Assembly (NCBI GenBank): GCA_039881145.1
Contig: JAYKKI010000038.1
Location: 6,560,501 to 6,624,500 of the forward strand
Reading direction: 5' to 3'
DNA length: 64,000 bases
From: Druceiella hillmani
Taxonomy: Eukaryota > Arthropoda > Insecta > Lepidoptera > Hepialidae
A program made the position numbers and the translations under genes. A model generated the notes under the pieces. That model was not told the origin of the DNA, did no database searches, and worked only from the letters and a program-made list of their open reading frames with translations. Numbering within the stretch: position 1 is the stretch's first letter; the number at the start of each line of letters is the position of its first letter. Shown piece by piece: positions 38,591 to 51,245 of this stretch.

Positions 38591-39009
38591 TGTCTCCCTG
38601 TTTTCTATTCACGTTTCCTTTTTGGATTTACATTATAAACTTTTTAAAATTGGTTCACAAGTATAACTTGTAAAACATTTTTAATTCAGCTAGTGAGTGC
38701 TTTAGACAAAAGTCCTACATTCTTTGGTACTTCAGGAACTTCGCCAGGAAAAGAGAGTAAGACTATATGCGGATACATGCTTTTATACTTATCTCTTCAC
38801 ATGTGTATTGATAATTGCAGTCATGAATTCTTGTCGTTAAGTAATTTGTTATTGAAAAAAATAGCATAATTCGATGATTCTTGCAGAGTTCTACTCAGTA
38901 ATTTAATCACTTGATGATTTACATGCTACACTTTCAGAAAATATTCGTTCAGACACTTAACTTGCAAATCAATCATTCGTTTAATTATTGTTCAGCTATT
39001 GCACTATTT
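38591..39009. other. AT-rich non-coding sequence
   Basis: No feature is recognised. Confidence 0.5.
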
Positions 39010-39200
39010 CTCTGTGCAGTGCACTTCAAGAGGATGAGTCCCGCGCGTTGACAGCTCGAGCGCATCGCTCGCGTTCCGATTCCGTTAAAAAGTTCACAGG
39101 CGGCAGCCGGCACTGGGTGCGGCCACAGCTGGTCGCAAACGCGGGACGTATTAGGTATACGACAGGAATTGTATCATGTTTCGGTGACAAGCGTAATTTA
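39010..39200. promoter_or_regulatory. GC-richer island, candidate regulatory element
   Basis: Higher-complexity block (GCTCGAGCGCATCGCTCGCG, GGCGGCAGCCGGCACTGGG). Overlapping frames on both strands have no recognisable product. Confidence 0.2.
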
Positions 39201-39399
39201 ATAAACACGAATTAATGAATCGTCGTAATCACAAGACTAAGTAGAAAAAAGTTACTCCTGGACAATCTATTTGCCAGGTGAATACTAAGAGCATATGTTT
39301 TAATTTTTCAGGATAAATTTCGTATCAAATTGAACCTGTCTGATGTTGAAAAGATATTCATCTGTGAATTTATTACAAAAATTAAGCATAAACATAAAG

Positions 39400-39442
39400 T
39401 TTCTTTCTGACTTCGTTACATTTTAATAAAGTCAGAAAGAAA
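39400..39442. repeat. 14-bp inverted repeat
   Basis: TTTCTTTCTGACTT (39400-39413) pairs with AAGTCAGAAAGAAA (39429-39442). Confidence 0.9.
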
Positions 39443-39562
39443 AAATTATGTCCAAATTTATTACCTTAGATTGACGTTAATATAGATACAATAAAAATAG
39501 ATATAATCCTGACTAATTGTCATCAATTCTGTGTGGATTAATCCATAAAATAAAGTCAGGAA

Positions 39563-39595
39563 TTTATCGTTAATTACTTGGTAATTAACGATAAA
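39563..39595. repeat. perfect 15-bp inverted repeat with 3-nt loop
   Basis: TTTATCGTTAATTAC (39563-39577) pairs exactly with 39581-39595 around TTG. It lies about 120 bp from the inverted repeat at 39400-39442, and each is next to a TAAAGTCAGRAA sequence. The pair may belong to one small element. Confidence 0.9.
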
Positions 39596-39649
39596 ATGAA
39601 TTTACATATTCATACGTACCACGTTAAATGAAAAGTTGATCTATTTTAT

Positions 39650-39870
39650 GTTTAAGCTCGCCCACTCCGTCCCTGAACTAAGCGGATGATGCACACTCGA
39701 AGACGGAATCACCCTCGAGATGTCTCCCCAACGCGCATCTCGACCCGCGCTTGCAGCCGCCGTGGCCCCGATAGTTCACCTCGCTCGACCTCCTTGCGCT
39801 CTACCTGTGGGACAACGAGTAGACGTGAAATGCACTCGCCACTAAACTCCACCACAGGCTCCAAATACTA
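39650..39870. promoter_or_regulatory. GC-rich island of unclear nature
   Basis: One frame reads LEDGITLEMSPQRAS and another LDLLALYLWDN. The latter faintly recalls the LTPLDFFLWG motif of mariner-type transposases, but the surrounding residues do not support it. The island may be decayed coding DNA or a regulatory element. Confidence 0.2.
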
Positions 39871-41239
39871 CGAAATGATCATCAAATCGTCACAATTATA
39901 TTAGCAAAAGTCTTAAAGGTATACTATATTTTATTTGTATCAAAATATCAATAAAAGCCAACTAGTCCCAAAAATAAATACAGACAAATCCGTGCTCAAG
40001 TTACGATACTACCAAAATCACCAGCAATGACAGCATAGAGATGGACTAAGATTTGTTCTAACATACATTTCTGTCAATAATATTCAAACGAACCAAAGCC
40101 TTTTCGTAGGATCTGAAAAGAAATATAGAAACTATGTATTTTGAAATTTGATGAAAAATTACAGAAACATAAATTCTAAAAGAAAAAAAAACGATTAACC
40201 GCATCCACTGTTTCTACTTGTGCAACATTCTTTATTTTGAGGATTCTAGATTTAAGTTCTAGATTATAGATTTTAAATTCAGACTTCCATGTCTAAGCTA
40301 TTTCTACAACGTTAATATATGAAGTAATCAAAAACAGATAAGTGTGAGTTAACAAGATCGAAAGTTTTAAGCTTCTGAAAAAAAATTACAAAGATCCCTA
40401 TTATTTATACGAATATCTATCTGTTAGAAATATACCTATAACACCTTTTTTTCCTCATCACTTATTGCAATTAGCTAACCTAGAACGTGATCTGATTTAA
40501 GAAGACTCTGTTCAATACTTTTCCACGATATACACATTCACACTTTTTGGTCGTAATACCTTTACAAATATTGCTTATTGTCTACGAGTAAAGGAAAGTT
40601 ATTATATGGATAATTATAGACTACCGAATAGAGTACCCGTACCACCCATAGCGATTCCCGCACACAGGAAGGTGACAATTACGATTTTTTGAACACAAAC
40701 AACAAAGGCCACTAAACAAATTTTTTTTTCCTCAGCATATTTCATATTTTCCATGGTTACATCCATTGTTATACCACGTAAAATTTGTTGTCGCTTGGAA
40801 TTATGTTAGTTGATTAACCTTACTATTCCATAACACGCATTTATTCTAGGGTTCAAGTCTGTTAAGTAAATTTTTTGTGGCGTTACGTATACCGAATAGA
40901 AACCATTTTTTTTTTAAGTATGTTAGTATCCGTTTTTAGATGAAATACCAATTAAAATGGAATACCATATAAATGATGGAAAGCACACTACCGTCTTTAC
41001 CTTCGTGACAATTATACCACCCTTCCCGTGACTTCTTATTTAAATTTCTTTCCACACTTCTCTACTTAACTTACCTACAAATGTCTTCCATAGAAAATTA
41101 TAACTCATTTCTTCTTCAAGTGTTCTTAGATTGGTTTACTCCTATGCTTTACTTATCTTTATAATTATCGAAAATTATCCCGTGCACTTTTGTGTAAATA
41201 CAACAAATTAGCACTTTTTTTGCTTAGTTAATGAAGACA
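39871..41239. other. AT-rich non-coding sequence
   Basis: No gene is recognised. A GGGTTCAAGTCT near 40851 resembles a tRNA B-box, but no cloverleaf fits around it. Confidence 0.5.
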
Positions 41240-41900
41240 AATTGAATCTCTGAAGTCAATTTCCATGGGATCTATATTCTCAATCAAAGGAAGTCCTAGT
41301 AAGGAATACTGAAGAACCTCTTTTGTAATCTCTCAATCGCACAGTGAGAGACTGTGTGATTTATTATGAGAAGACCGACTAACCGTCCTCTATTCGAGGA
41401 TACTTCTAATTAGCGAACATTATAAATATATATCGAGTTGATTGGTTTTTAAATTTCTTAGTAAACGAAAAAATAATTCTAGCAATTGGGTGCATTTATC
41501 AACAACATGCTCATAGTGAGAACGGAATGTAAGTTTTTCATCAAGGTAAACTCCGATATCCCTGACAACAAACAAAGTAAAATTTTATGTTTGAAAGTAG
41601 TAGAAGAGATAATAAACTACTTGTTGACATTCAGAAATATCCAATTATAGGCGCACCACTCGGTCATTGCGGATAAATTTTGTTGTGAGTTTAGACAGTA
41701 TTTGAAGTCATTGATAGCGGTATAGATATTAAGATAATATGCATAGAGTAAACAGGGGTATGTTAGTAGTTATATAAAATTGTTAATGAAATACTACAAA
41801 GAGAAAGGGACTAATCTCTAGGACAGAACAATGTAGTGATTGTTATGTTGACTTGTTAATTGCAAAATAAAGTGATGTAAAGTTATATTTGATTAGCAGA
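41240..41900 (-). mobile_element. decayed non-LTR retrotransposon, reverse transcriptase C-terminal half (Jockey/I-like)
   Basis: Read on the minus strand, the order is that of a reverse transcriptase. A damaged VPQGS...GP block (VLS-stop-RLVPFSL, about 41820) is followed by YAYYLNIYTAIND, where the catalytic YADD has become YAYY. Then come NLSAMTEWCAYNWIFLNVNK, VRDIGVYLDEKLTFRSHYEH, VVDKCTQLLELFFRLLRN and, after a frameshift, AIERLQKRFFSIPY. The run VRDLGVxxDxKLxFxxH is diagnostic for Jockey/I/CR1-type elements. Both catalytic aspartates are lost and several stops are present, so the copy is dead. It belongs to a different family from the copies at 20837 and 62470. Confidence 0.88.
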
Positions 41901-43049
41901 ATTAAGTTTCACTTTGAAACTATAATTTGTAGATTAAATAAATGTCATGGATACGGTATTGATCAGTCATTATTATGGTCTCTAAAACATTAGGCTTCGT
42001 AACCCAAATATTCAACGGTAGCTATTATACAGCTAATAATAGTGACATATCCGAGACTTGTTTTCTACTTGAGAGTAGGAGTTGACAATCATTGTTTTGC
42101 CAATCGTCCAGAATGTACATAATAAATACTTGTACCAAGATTTCCTTTAACCGACGGACGAGATTTTCCTACACATATATGAAGAACGGTGCATCGGAGT
42201 CGCATAAAAGCAAATCGCAAATAAATGCTTGGAAGGAATGAAGATGCGAGCAGCAGTGACATATACGAGTGTATCTCTGTTGTTACTAATAAATCAACAC
42301 GGTGCGTTACCGTCGTCACCCGCGCCTCTTTACCCGAGTGAACGTCTCATGATTACAGAGTTTTCTACTTATCAATTTATAATGTCGCAGGATCAATGCC
42401 GCTTTTACTTTACAAAATGTTACTTATAGACACACGAGTGCAACTTTGTCGTTACGGTCTGCTATTATGTGACATCACATGTACTACCAATACGACTGCA
42501 GAAATACAAATTTTTTTTTATTTTTTATTTATTAGTTTACATACCAATGTTATGCGAAATTTAATTTGCATCGATAGTAAGTACTGAGAAGTATGTAACT
42601 ATTAAGTCATGGTAGGGAAATTTTTAAATCTTAATTCGTTCAATCGCTATAGATACTTTTACTTTTCTTTTTTTTAAAAGTCTTAGTAATTTTCTCTGTT
42701 GTGTACCCGTGTGTCATTGTTGGCAACCGAACAAAAGTGTTTTATTCTTAATTGGATGGACTTTAGTTTTACACCCACTTCAAAGGGCGATAAACTGATA
42801 ACCATTATTTTTGCAATACGGCTAACTATACTCTTCGGACATTATCGTTTCTCAAATTTATCCATTGTTCTCTACACGGAAGTTAGTCTCTTGTAAACAC
42901 TAATTGATTACTTTAAATCAAGACGAGATTTCACTATGCAAACTTTAATATAATCGATTATTATTCAAGCCAGATAACCACGATAAATAGTTACCAAACT
43001 TAAACTAGCCGCTACCGCAAAACAAATATTTCCTTATTTTGAATATTTC
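41901..43049. other. mixed non-coding sequence
   Basis: It may include further degenerate 5' sequence of the retroelement up to about 42060. Apart from the small frame at 42238-42429, nothing is recognised. Confidence 0.4.
42238..42429 (+). CDS. possible short secreted-peptide frame, unverified
   Basis: An ATG frame of 63 codons begins MKMRAAVTYTSVSLLLLINQ and continues HGALPSSPAPLYPSE. This resembles a secretory signal peptide with a basic start, a hydrophobic SVSLLLLI core and small residues near a possible cleavage point. The rest (SQDQCRFYFTKCYL) has two cysteines and no dibasic neuropeptide-processing site. A weak donor-like CACG/GTGCGT occurs at about 42301. I do not recognise it. Chance remains the more likely explanation in AT-rich DNA. 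Confidence 0.15.
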   Translation: MKMRAAVTYTSVSLLLLINQHGALPSSPAPLYPSERLMITEFSTYQFIMSQDQCRFYFTKCYL

Positions 43050-43220
43050 CTAACTTTGTTCAGGCGGCAGATATTAGTACTTGCGTGGTTAATATCCAAA
43101 TGGCCACAAAACACAGGAAACCGCAATACGGCGCCATGACCCCACCGCTGCCCTCTGACACAGATGTCTTCGCGGCTCTTTTTTTAAAATTTGTGGTGAC
43201 GTAAAGGCAAGGCGAATTCC
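43050..43220. promoter_or_regulatory. GC-richer island, candidate regulatory element
   Basis: It contains AAACCGCAATACGGCGCC (with a Runt-type AACCGCA), GACCCCACCGCTGCC and GTGGTGACGTAAAGG (CRE-like TGACGTAA). No coding frame is seen. Confidence 0.25.
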
Positions 43221-43649
43221 ACTTCTGATCATCCTTATGAAAACTTCATTGGGCTACTGCATACGATGAATATAAATTTCCCACATTCTTGTTATAATAA
43301 AAATTGTAATTTTAATAATATTCAAATATCATATGGAAACTCCTACTTGTCTGTTTTCCTTCTACAGAACAATCAAAGTAATGTAATCTATAATGAATTG
43401 TTTGACAGTGACTTTGTAAATATATGTTACATACCTACATATTAAGCAATGTATATATTTGTTTCTAATTGGGTCACAATTTTATGAATTGATTTTAAAT
43501 GCCACTGCTACTTGCGTCAAGTTTCCTGCAACCACAAAATAACTACTCGATACATAAATGGTAGCTGTGTAAAGACAAGATAGCGAATTCAATGACCTAT
43601 TGTTCCGAATACCAAAAATAAAATAAAAAAATGAACGACCCCGAATAGT
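43221..43649. other. AT-rich non-coding sequence
   Basis: No feature is recognised. Confidence 0.5.
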
Positions 43650-43920
43650 TCGATTTGGACGACGAATGCTTGGGGTTCTCTAAACCGGATTTATTTATAA
43701 AAAACATTAGGTTTTGTGATTCAGCGAAGTTGTTTGGCTGCGGGCGACGTGACGCGCTGTTGTCACAACGACGCACAGCAGATATGTTTGTCGACTGCCC
43801 TTTGTTAAGCTTGCTTTTGTTAAAAGTTTGGAAGAGCGCGTGCGGGCGAGGCCGTGCGGCGGTGTCTGCGAGACTCCCTAACGAGCAGCTGTCCTCTGGT
43901 GTAATTAATTAAATAATTTT
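43650..43920. promoter_or_regulatory. GC-richer island followed by homeodomain-rich AT block
   Basis: CG-dense sequence (GAGCGCGTGCGGGCGAGGCC) contains CCCTTTGTTAAG and CTTTTGTTAAAAG (HMG/SOX-like). It ends in GTAATTAATTAAATAATT, with TTTAATTAC shortly after. An 85-codon frame crosses it but has no ATG start at its 5' end and no domain. Confidence 0.3.
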
Positions 43921-44904
43921 TCCATGATTTCATTTAATTACTTGATGACCGCTCGGTTACTCTAAATTACATTTAAAAATGAAGTCATAGTTCCTCAGAA
44001 TGGGATGTAGTTCTTTACTGTTCATTCTAAATTATGATTTGGCAATTTTTGCTATATCTTAAACAATTTAAAATCGATAGAATTATGTTTTCCCCTATTA
44101 ACAAGTTTTCTTATAGCTTATAAAAGTTAAAGTTATAATAAATATGCCATTAATGAACATATATTTTATACGATTCTAGTCCCTTTAATGAATTGATTTA
44201 AACTGCATTAACTGCAGCCATCAAACTCTATTCCCCTATTACGTTTGATTCACTTTCCATAGCGATCGATTTAATTATTCTGATTTTTAACAAATCTAGG
44301 ATCCTTCTAATTGGCAAATCTCTTCTAATTCGCTGTAATTATAAATATCTCTTAAATTCTTCTGTACAAGGCCATATATTCTTCATACCCCAGCTACGGT
44401 TGGTGATGTCAGCAATCTATCCTAATCTGTGTGTTACAGTTAGTGTTGTGGTGCCATCTAATTGCATAAAATAAATAACAAGTCCATGTCTAATGGATAT
44501 TAATAAGGCAGTATACTGTATAAAGATAAAAATTCATAATTCAAATGTATGAAACGCACATATTTGAGACTCTGATTTTGTCCAGTTATAGTATTGGTTT
44601 TGAGTTATGACATTCTACATATAGTTGCATTTCACTTTCGTATATTATAAAGTTTTATACCTGTAATACAATATTGCTACTATATGTTTTATATAATTTT
44701 AAACTTATCAGCACAATCACAGAATTCTAGAAAATAATATATAATATTCTTTTATTCTTTCATCAAAATTATGACAGTGTTGCAGTAGCATCCAGGAGGA
44801 GATCAATGAAAATAAAGGAAGAAGGTTGTTTTCATAGGAAATATCAGGGGGTAAACATGAATCGTATCAGAGGCTATATTTACGTATGTACGTACGTACT
44901 AACT
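43921..44904. other. AT-rich non-coding sequence
   Basis: No gene is recognised. Confidence 0.5.
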
Positions 44905-45266
44905 TGTAATATTGCTTATACGGGACTGCTCTCATGATTCTCATATTTACATGGTAAGAGCAGTCCGGCTCCCAGAGCATCACCTTACCATGAAGATGCC
45001 CTATTCCCAGGCTCGCCAGGAAACTCCGCTCCCAGATGCCTCAGTACTTCTTAACCTGTATAAATCCTAGACGGAAGCCCCGCGAGAATCAAACCAACTC
45101 AGTTCAATTCAGTCTTTAGTCAGACGTAATTCAGATACGAGTCGCAATTCAAGTCAACCTAAATATTTAATAATAATAGTAATTGATTTGTAATAATTTT
45201 TTAAAATTAATATAGGCTTCAAGTACAAATTGTTTTTTAAAAATTAATTTCAAAATCGTCGTAACA
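44905..45266 (+). mobile_element. possible solo LTR of a retrotransposon
   Basis: The segment begins TGTAATATTG and ends TCGTCGTAACA, consistent with TG...CA long terminal repeat boundaries. Inside are a stem (GGACTGCTCT...AGAGCAGTCC), a TATAAATCC core-promoter-like box at about 45059, and TTCAGTCTTTAGTCAGACG resembling an initiator region. AATAATAA-rich sequence follows. The length of about 360 bp is usual for Gypsy-type LTRs. The flanks are both rich in GTAC (ACGTACGTAC before, GTACGTATGTAC after), so a target-site duplication cannot be called cleanly. No internal gag or pol is present. Confidence 0.45.
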
Positions 45267-46456
45267 GTACGTATGTACTTTGGAAGGTATATGACATATG
45301 AAAGTATCATCCGATTGACTACGTAGAAAACAGCAAGCTCAGCGGATCAAAGAAAACTATAAGTTTCCAAGCTCGGAAATCCATTCTAGCACCGAATAAA
45401 TAGGGTATTTAACTGATGTCGATATTTTTTTATAAAAATATTTTAAAACTGCAGAGCAGATTTAAAAAAAATTTGTGACGAAAAAAATAACGCATCTAAC
45501 AAACATTCAATCGAAACTCTTAAATAGGAAAAAGTGTCAATTTTTGGTCATTAAATTTAAAAAGTTATTATGAATTTAATTTCCACACACAAAAATGAGA
45601 AAATTATAATACACAATATATAACTTAAACGCAATATTTAATGAGATAATAAAAATATTTAATAAACTCCCTTATGATGAATGCTAAATAACTGGCTAGT
45701 GACGTCATAAGCCAGTTGTATTTTGTGTGAGGTGATTTCTCGCGAATCGTAGTTTGTCAGTTTTAAGTCGCTGTACGATATATTTATTTTAACTGTTTTA
45801 ATGTTATTACTTATTCTATTTTAGTAATAAAAAAATATATAGTCAACTATCCCATTGTAAATTACTCATATCGGTCCATAGACGGTTCAGGTATTTTAGT
45901 TATAACCGGTATTATATATATAAAGTATTTTCGGAGGTAAAGAAACATAATTTTTGTTTACCTGTTATTGCTGAATTATTTCAAAACATTCATGAAGAAT
46001 TTAAACTAGCCGTTGTCAAAAAGTCGGCTTAATTTTTTTTAATCAAATACCAATTTTACTTTAAATTTATATTACAGATCTTCTAAATGCCACTTGATGA
46101 AAGTTCTGTCTGATTTTACTCAAGATCGCTTGTTTAAAATGAAGTTGCTCAAATCATTTTCTTAGTTCCGACAGTCGTGGGCCACTTGAGATGCAATTGC
46201 ATTGAGCTTACTAACATGCAAACTCGGCGTACTCTTTAATATTGCTTCTAAATTTACAATATCACATCTGCATATTTATATAAAATAGAACCTTATTTCT
46301 TTATTTAAAATGTAATTTATAATGAAAAATGTCCCATTATAATGTAATATAATCATTTTAAATCAAACATTTCGTATTCGATTTGATGATTTTGATAAAT
46401 TACGACAAAGAATTGAGGTGAAAATATTTAACACTATTCTGTAGATATCATTCATA

Positions 46457-46458
<2 letters not shown>
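45267..46458. other. AT-rich non-coding sequence
   Basis: No gene is recognised. Confidence 0.5.

Positions 46459-46507
<49 letters not shown>
46459..46507. repeat. (TA)n microsatellite bracketed by a direct repeat
   Basis: A TA run of about 49 bp lies between ATATCATTCATA at 46445-46456 and the same twelve bases at 46503-46514. Confidence 0.93.
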
Positions 46508-46509
<2 letters not shown>

Positions 46510-47809
46510 TTCATAGAAATGTATCACTTTAGAAATAGCTTTATGTTAACCCTGAATATTGGTGGAAATCGTAGTAAAGTAGTAACTCCGAGATTTTTAT
46601 TTCTACCTGAATTTTTTTACCTTTATGAGTAACAATAAGCCATACTTCTCTATTCTAACGTAGCTTTTTCGTTTCACTAATTCTCGTACAAGCTTTATGA
46701 CATACTTCTCCACCTTTAGGGTTTCTTGCATCACCATATTAGATACTTTCCATTTGTCTTTTGTAGTCTTTTACAACAGTGAGATAATAAATCTCACTGT
46801 CTCATTTCTTATCCCTATACAATATATGTATGTTTTGTGTAAGTCTTTTCTTGTTCATACAGTAAATCCGATAAGCCCATCTTATTTTTCTTCATCTTTA
46901 TAATCAAACCTTCTTCAATCTATTCTCGCGGATTTCCTGCTTTTATAATACTGTAATTGTTTCTCTATGCCTCATTCAGTCATACCGAAAATTTTCTTAT
47001 CTTCCTTTTGCATTTTCCGAAATACAAAAAATTTTTCTTATATTTTTCCACTTTATTTCTTTGCAACATCTTTCACTCAAACATATATTTCGATGGCCTG
47101 AAATACTGCTGGCTAAATCAGCATTCTCAATAAAATTATTTCAGTACTCCTTGTATCGGATCTGAAAAGAATAAAGTCGCTCTCGCTATTTAATATTTTC
47201 GACTTATCGGAGCTAATAATTTAGAAGCAAATTATTTCAAGGATAATTATAGATATTTTAACCCCAATATTGGGAACAGTACGAAATGAAAATTGCTTAA
47301 TCGTATAAGTTTATGATTAGTCACTAGGAAAATTTTTTTTAAACGATTATTTTCCGATTTATTATACCAAATTCGCTTACGTAAAGAGTAATTTATGTCG
47401 GATCTGTCTGTTTATTATGTCTCATTGAGTAACTATTAAATAGGGTTTCATTTAAAAAATAGTTTCCTAGATGTAGTATGTTTACGAAAGTTACATTCTC
47501 GATGTATTTCTATAGTTTCAAAGCTTTGGAACATTTTTTAGAAAGGACACTACCCATTTTCAGAAGCTGGTAATTAAGAAAGTTTTATATATTCATTGAT
47601 AGATATCCTAATTCCAGGTATCTGAGAGAATACACTCCATGCTGAATTATGTAATGGTGGGGCGGTCCTTATGAAATGACAGCTGGAATTAATATAGAGA
47701 TTGATCTTGAAACTATTACAATAACTAAATATTCCATATTAAGAAAAGATTATGCTTTATAGAAAGCTAAACACGCGACTTTGTAAGATATCAAACAGTA
47801 AAACGAAGA
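46508..47809. other. pyrimidine-rich then AT-rich non-coding sequence
   Basis: A long stretch at about 46590-47100 is pyrimidine-rich on the plus strand. The hairpin ACAGTGAGAT...ATCTCACTGT lies at 46776-46800 (10-bp arms, AATAA loop). No gene is recognised. Confidence 0.4.
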
Positions 47810-48130
47810 TGGTAAACGAAACGGAGTGAAAAGATTCGGGCTTAGCGGGCGCACGAGCAAAACAAGGGGCCGCGCCGCCGAGCCAATTACCTGCGCGCAC
47901 GCGCCGCCGGCACGGATCACGCCAAAAAACGACATTCGAAATATTTTGAGAGCGCACGCTCCAGCTAAATAATAAGGCGGGATCACGGAGGGAATCCTGC
48001 GAAGGTCCCGCTCGTCCTCTGGAATGTCCCGACTTCTCTGCACACGCTCGCTTCTATTAAAACATTTTTGTTTGCACGTCATTCGGCGGCGCTCGATTCG
48101 CAAATTTGCGAATCGAGAACGATTTACTGA
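47810..48130. promoter_or_regulatory. GC-rich island ending in a perfect palindrome
   Basis: Strongly GC-rich block (GGGGCCGCGCCGCCGAGCC, CGCGCACGCGCCGCCGGC) with a central AGCTAAATAATAAGGCGGG segment. A minus-strand frame of 117 codons starts within it, but its product has no recognisable domain and tracks the GC content. It is best read as a candidate regulatory element. Confidence 0.3.
48092..48117. repeat. 26-bp perfect palindrome without spacer
   Basis: CTCGATTCGCAAA is followed directly by its exact complement. Such a site could bind a dimeric factor or form a cruciform. Confidence 0.95.
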
Positions 48131-49759
<1,629 letters not shown>

Positions 49760-50200
49760 CGTAAGTAAACTACCATCTACTTATTTCAAGATACATAAGT
49801 ACATAGTTTTCTTAGAAGTTTTTAGAAAACATGGGGCCCATCATAATTCGTTATGACCGTCCGTACGTCTGTCACAGTCTCGCAGTTTCCACAGTTTTAG
49901 ACACATATGAAAAAAAATTGAATAACCACGTGCTTTTATTCGGAGATATTATGTTTTCCAAGTACCTTACTCCACATACATGTAAAGTAAGATTAATTTT
50001 TTTGCCCACCCTACTAAGCGGAACGTCATTGGATAGGTCTTTTGAAATGAAATTGAAGTTCCATTTTGATTTTAAACCCCGTTTGCGAACTATATGCTTG
50101 AATAATCTAAAAAAAATCTAGATTAAAATTTACAAATGAAATAATTTCGGCTAACTTACGTCAACCATTTTTGGAGTTACAGACAATTACGGAACTACTT
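49760..50200 (+). mobile_element. fragment of a lepidopteran-type dispersed repeat
   Basis: AAACATGGGGCCCATCATAA is followed by TTCGTTATGACCGTCCGTAC and GTCTGTCACAGTCTCGCAGT. The order (GGGG...CATCATAATT, then CGTCCGTCCGTCTGTCACAG) is a frequent motif train in moth and butterfly repeats. A 96-codon frame across it (49831-50121) is regarded as incidental. Boundaries are approximate. Confidence 0.4.
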
Positions 50201-50329
50201 TTTGCTTATTCCGACATGCATTTAGCTGTTATATTGCAGGCGTGTATAGTCATTTAGCTACAATATCTATCTATACGTATTTCGTAAATAAAAATAGCTT
50301 GAGACAACAACGAAAAGTTCTACAACTCT

Positions 50330-50520
50330 GGATATTGAACGAAGGAGTGCGAGGACATAGGACTGCGACAAGGAGGGCGAGAGGTGTCGACGCGGCCGGG
50401 GCGCCCCGCCGACTCCGTGATTTGTGCTCAGAGCCCGCGCCCTCTCTATTTGTTTCAACCCACGTGCCCACTACCTGCTCCGTCCGATTCACTCTCTCTT
50501 GCCGTTTTGTAACGAGCCTT
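50330..50520. promoter_or_regulatory. GC-rich island, candidate regulatory element
   Basis: It contains GACGCGGCCGGGGCGCCCCG (with a short palindromic GGGGCGCCCC), TATTTGTTTC (forkhead-like) and CCCACGTGCCC (E-box). Overlapping frames on both strands have no recognised product. Confidence 0.3.
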
Positions 50521-50879
50521 TTATTTAAAAACAAAAACGAATATCAATATTTGTCGCATTATAAATAACGTAGCGCATTACTTACAGGTTGCGCTTCACT
50601 AGCGTGTCTGTAGCGGTACTCATTTTTTTAAATATTTTATTATTCTCTAAATATTTAATATATTGTTTAGTATGATTGACCAATATTATAAAGTTTTTTT
50701 TTCTTGTTTTATATTATAGTTTTATAAATTGTTTAACTTTTTGAAGCACAAAAACCCACCAAAGGCGTGTTTGAACACACAAAAAAGTTCCTTAGTTATT
50801 AATATCTCCTGAATACTTTGAAGCTTAAAATTCCACGAACAGCACTTGAAAATTAAAAAAGATAAATGGAATCCCACTT

Positions 50880-51245
50880 TCATCGCAAAATATTTCTCAA
50901 ATGATATCTCATTCCATTGAAAAACTTTCGTCCCCGCTTAACATGTGGGGGGGGGGGGGTAATGAAATAATTTATATTATTATATATGATTGATGATTAT
51001 ATATTATTAATTAAATTATTATATTACTATTATTACTTCCCCAATTTAATTACATTAAAATTATCTGCTTTAAATATTTTACTGCATATTTAATCAGCTA
51101 TCTTTATGAAGCATATATGTGATATATCCAGTACACAAAAAAATCATAAACATAAGTCTTAACTGTGAGACTGCGATAGCCGGACAGATGGACGGACTTG
51201 ACGAAATTACAAGGAGGCCTTGCTTTACTACGGGACCCTAAAAAA
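50880..51245 (+). mobile_element. 3'-end fragment of a GGACCCTAAAAA-tailed lepidopteran repeat
   Basis: CCCGCTTAACATGTGGGG continues into a 13-G run (50947-50959). Further on are GCGATAGCCGGACAGATGGA, CGGACTTGACGAAATTACAA and finally CTACGGGACCCTAAAAAAAA. This matches in order a remembered lepidopteran repeat: a CACTTAACATGTAGGGGG-type block, GACGGACAGAC, then a GGAACCCTAAAAA end. The fragment has no coding sequence. Confidence 0.55.

Noticed and set aside
39686..39904. Mariner-type transposase C-terminus, suggested by LDLLALYLWDN
   Set aside because: Neighbouring residues do not match and the required upstream motifs are missing. Left as an unexplained GC island.
40848..40862. tRNA B-box-like GGGTTCAAGTCT
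   Set aside because: No A-box or cloverleaf could be formed around it.
47750..48103. 117-codon minus-strand frame as a gene
   Set aside because: It lies in a CG-rich block where stops are rare in several frames. The product shows no domain.
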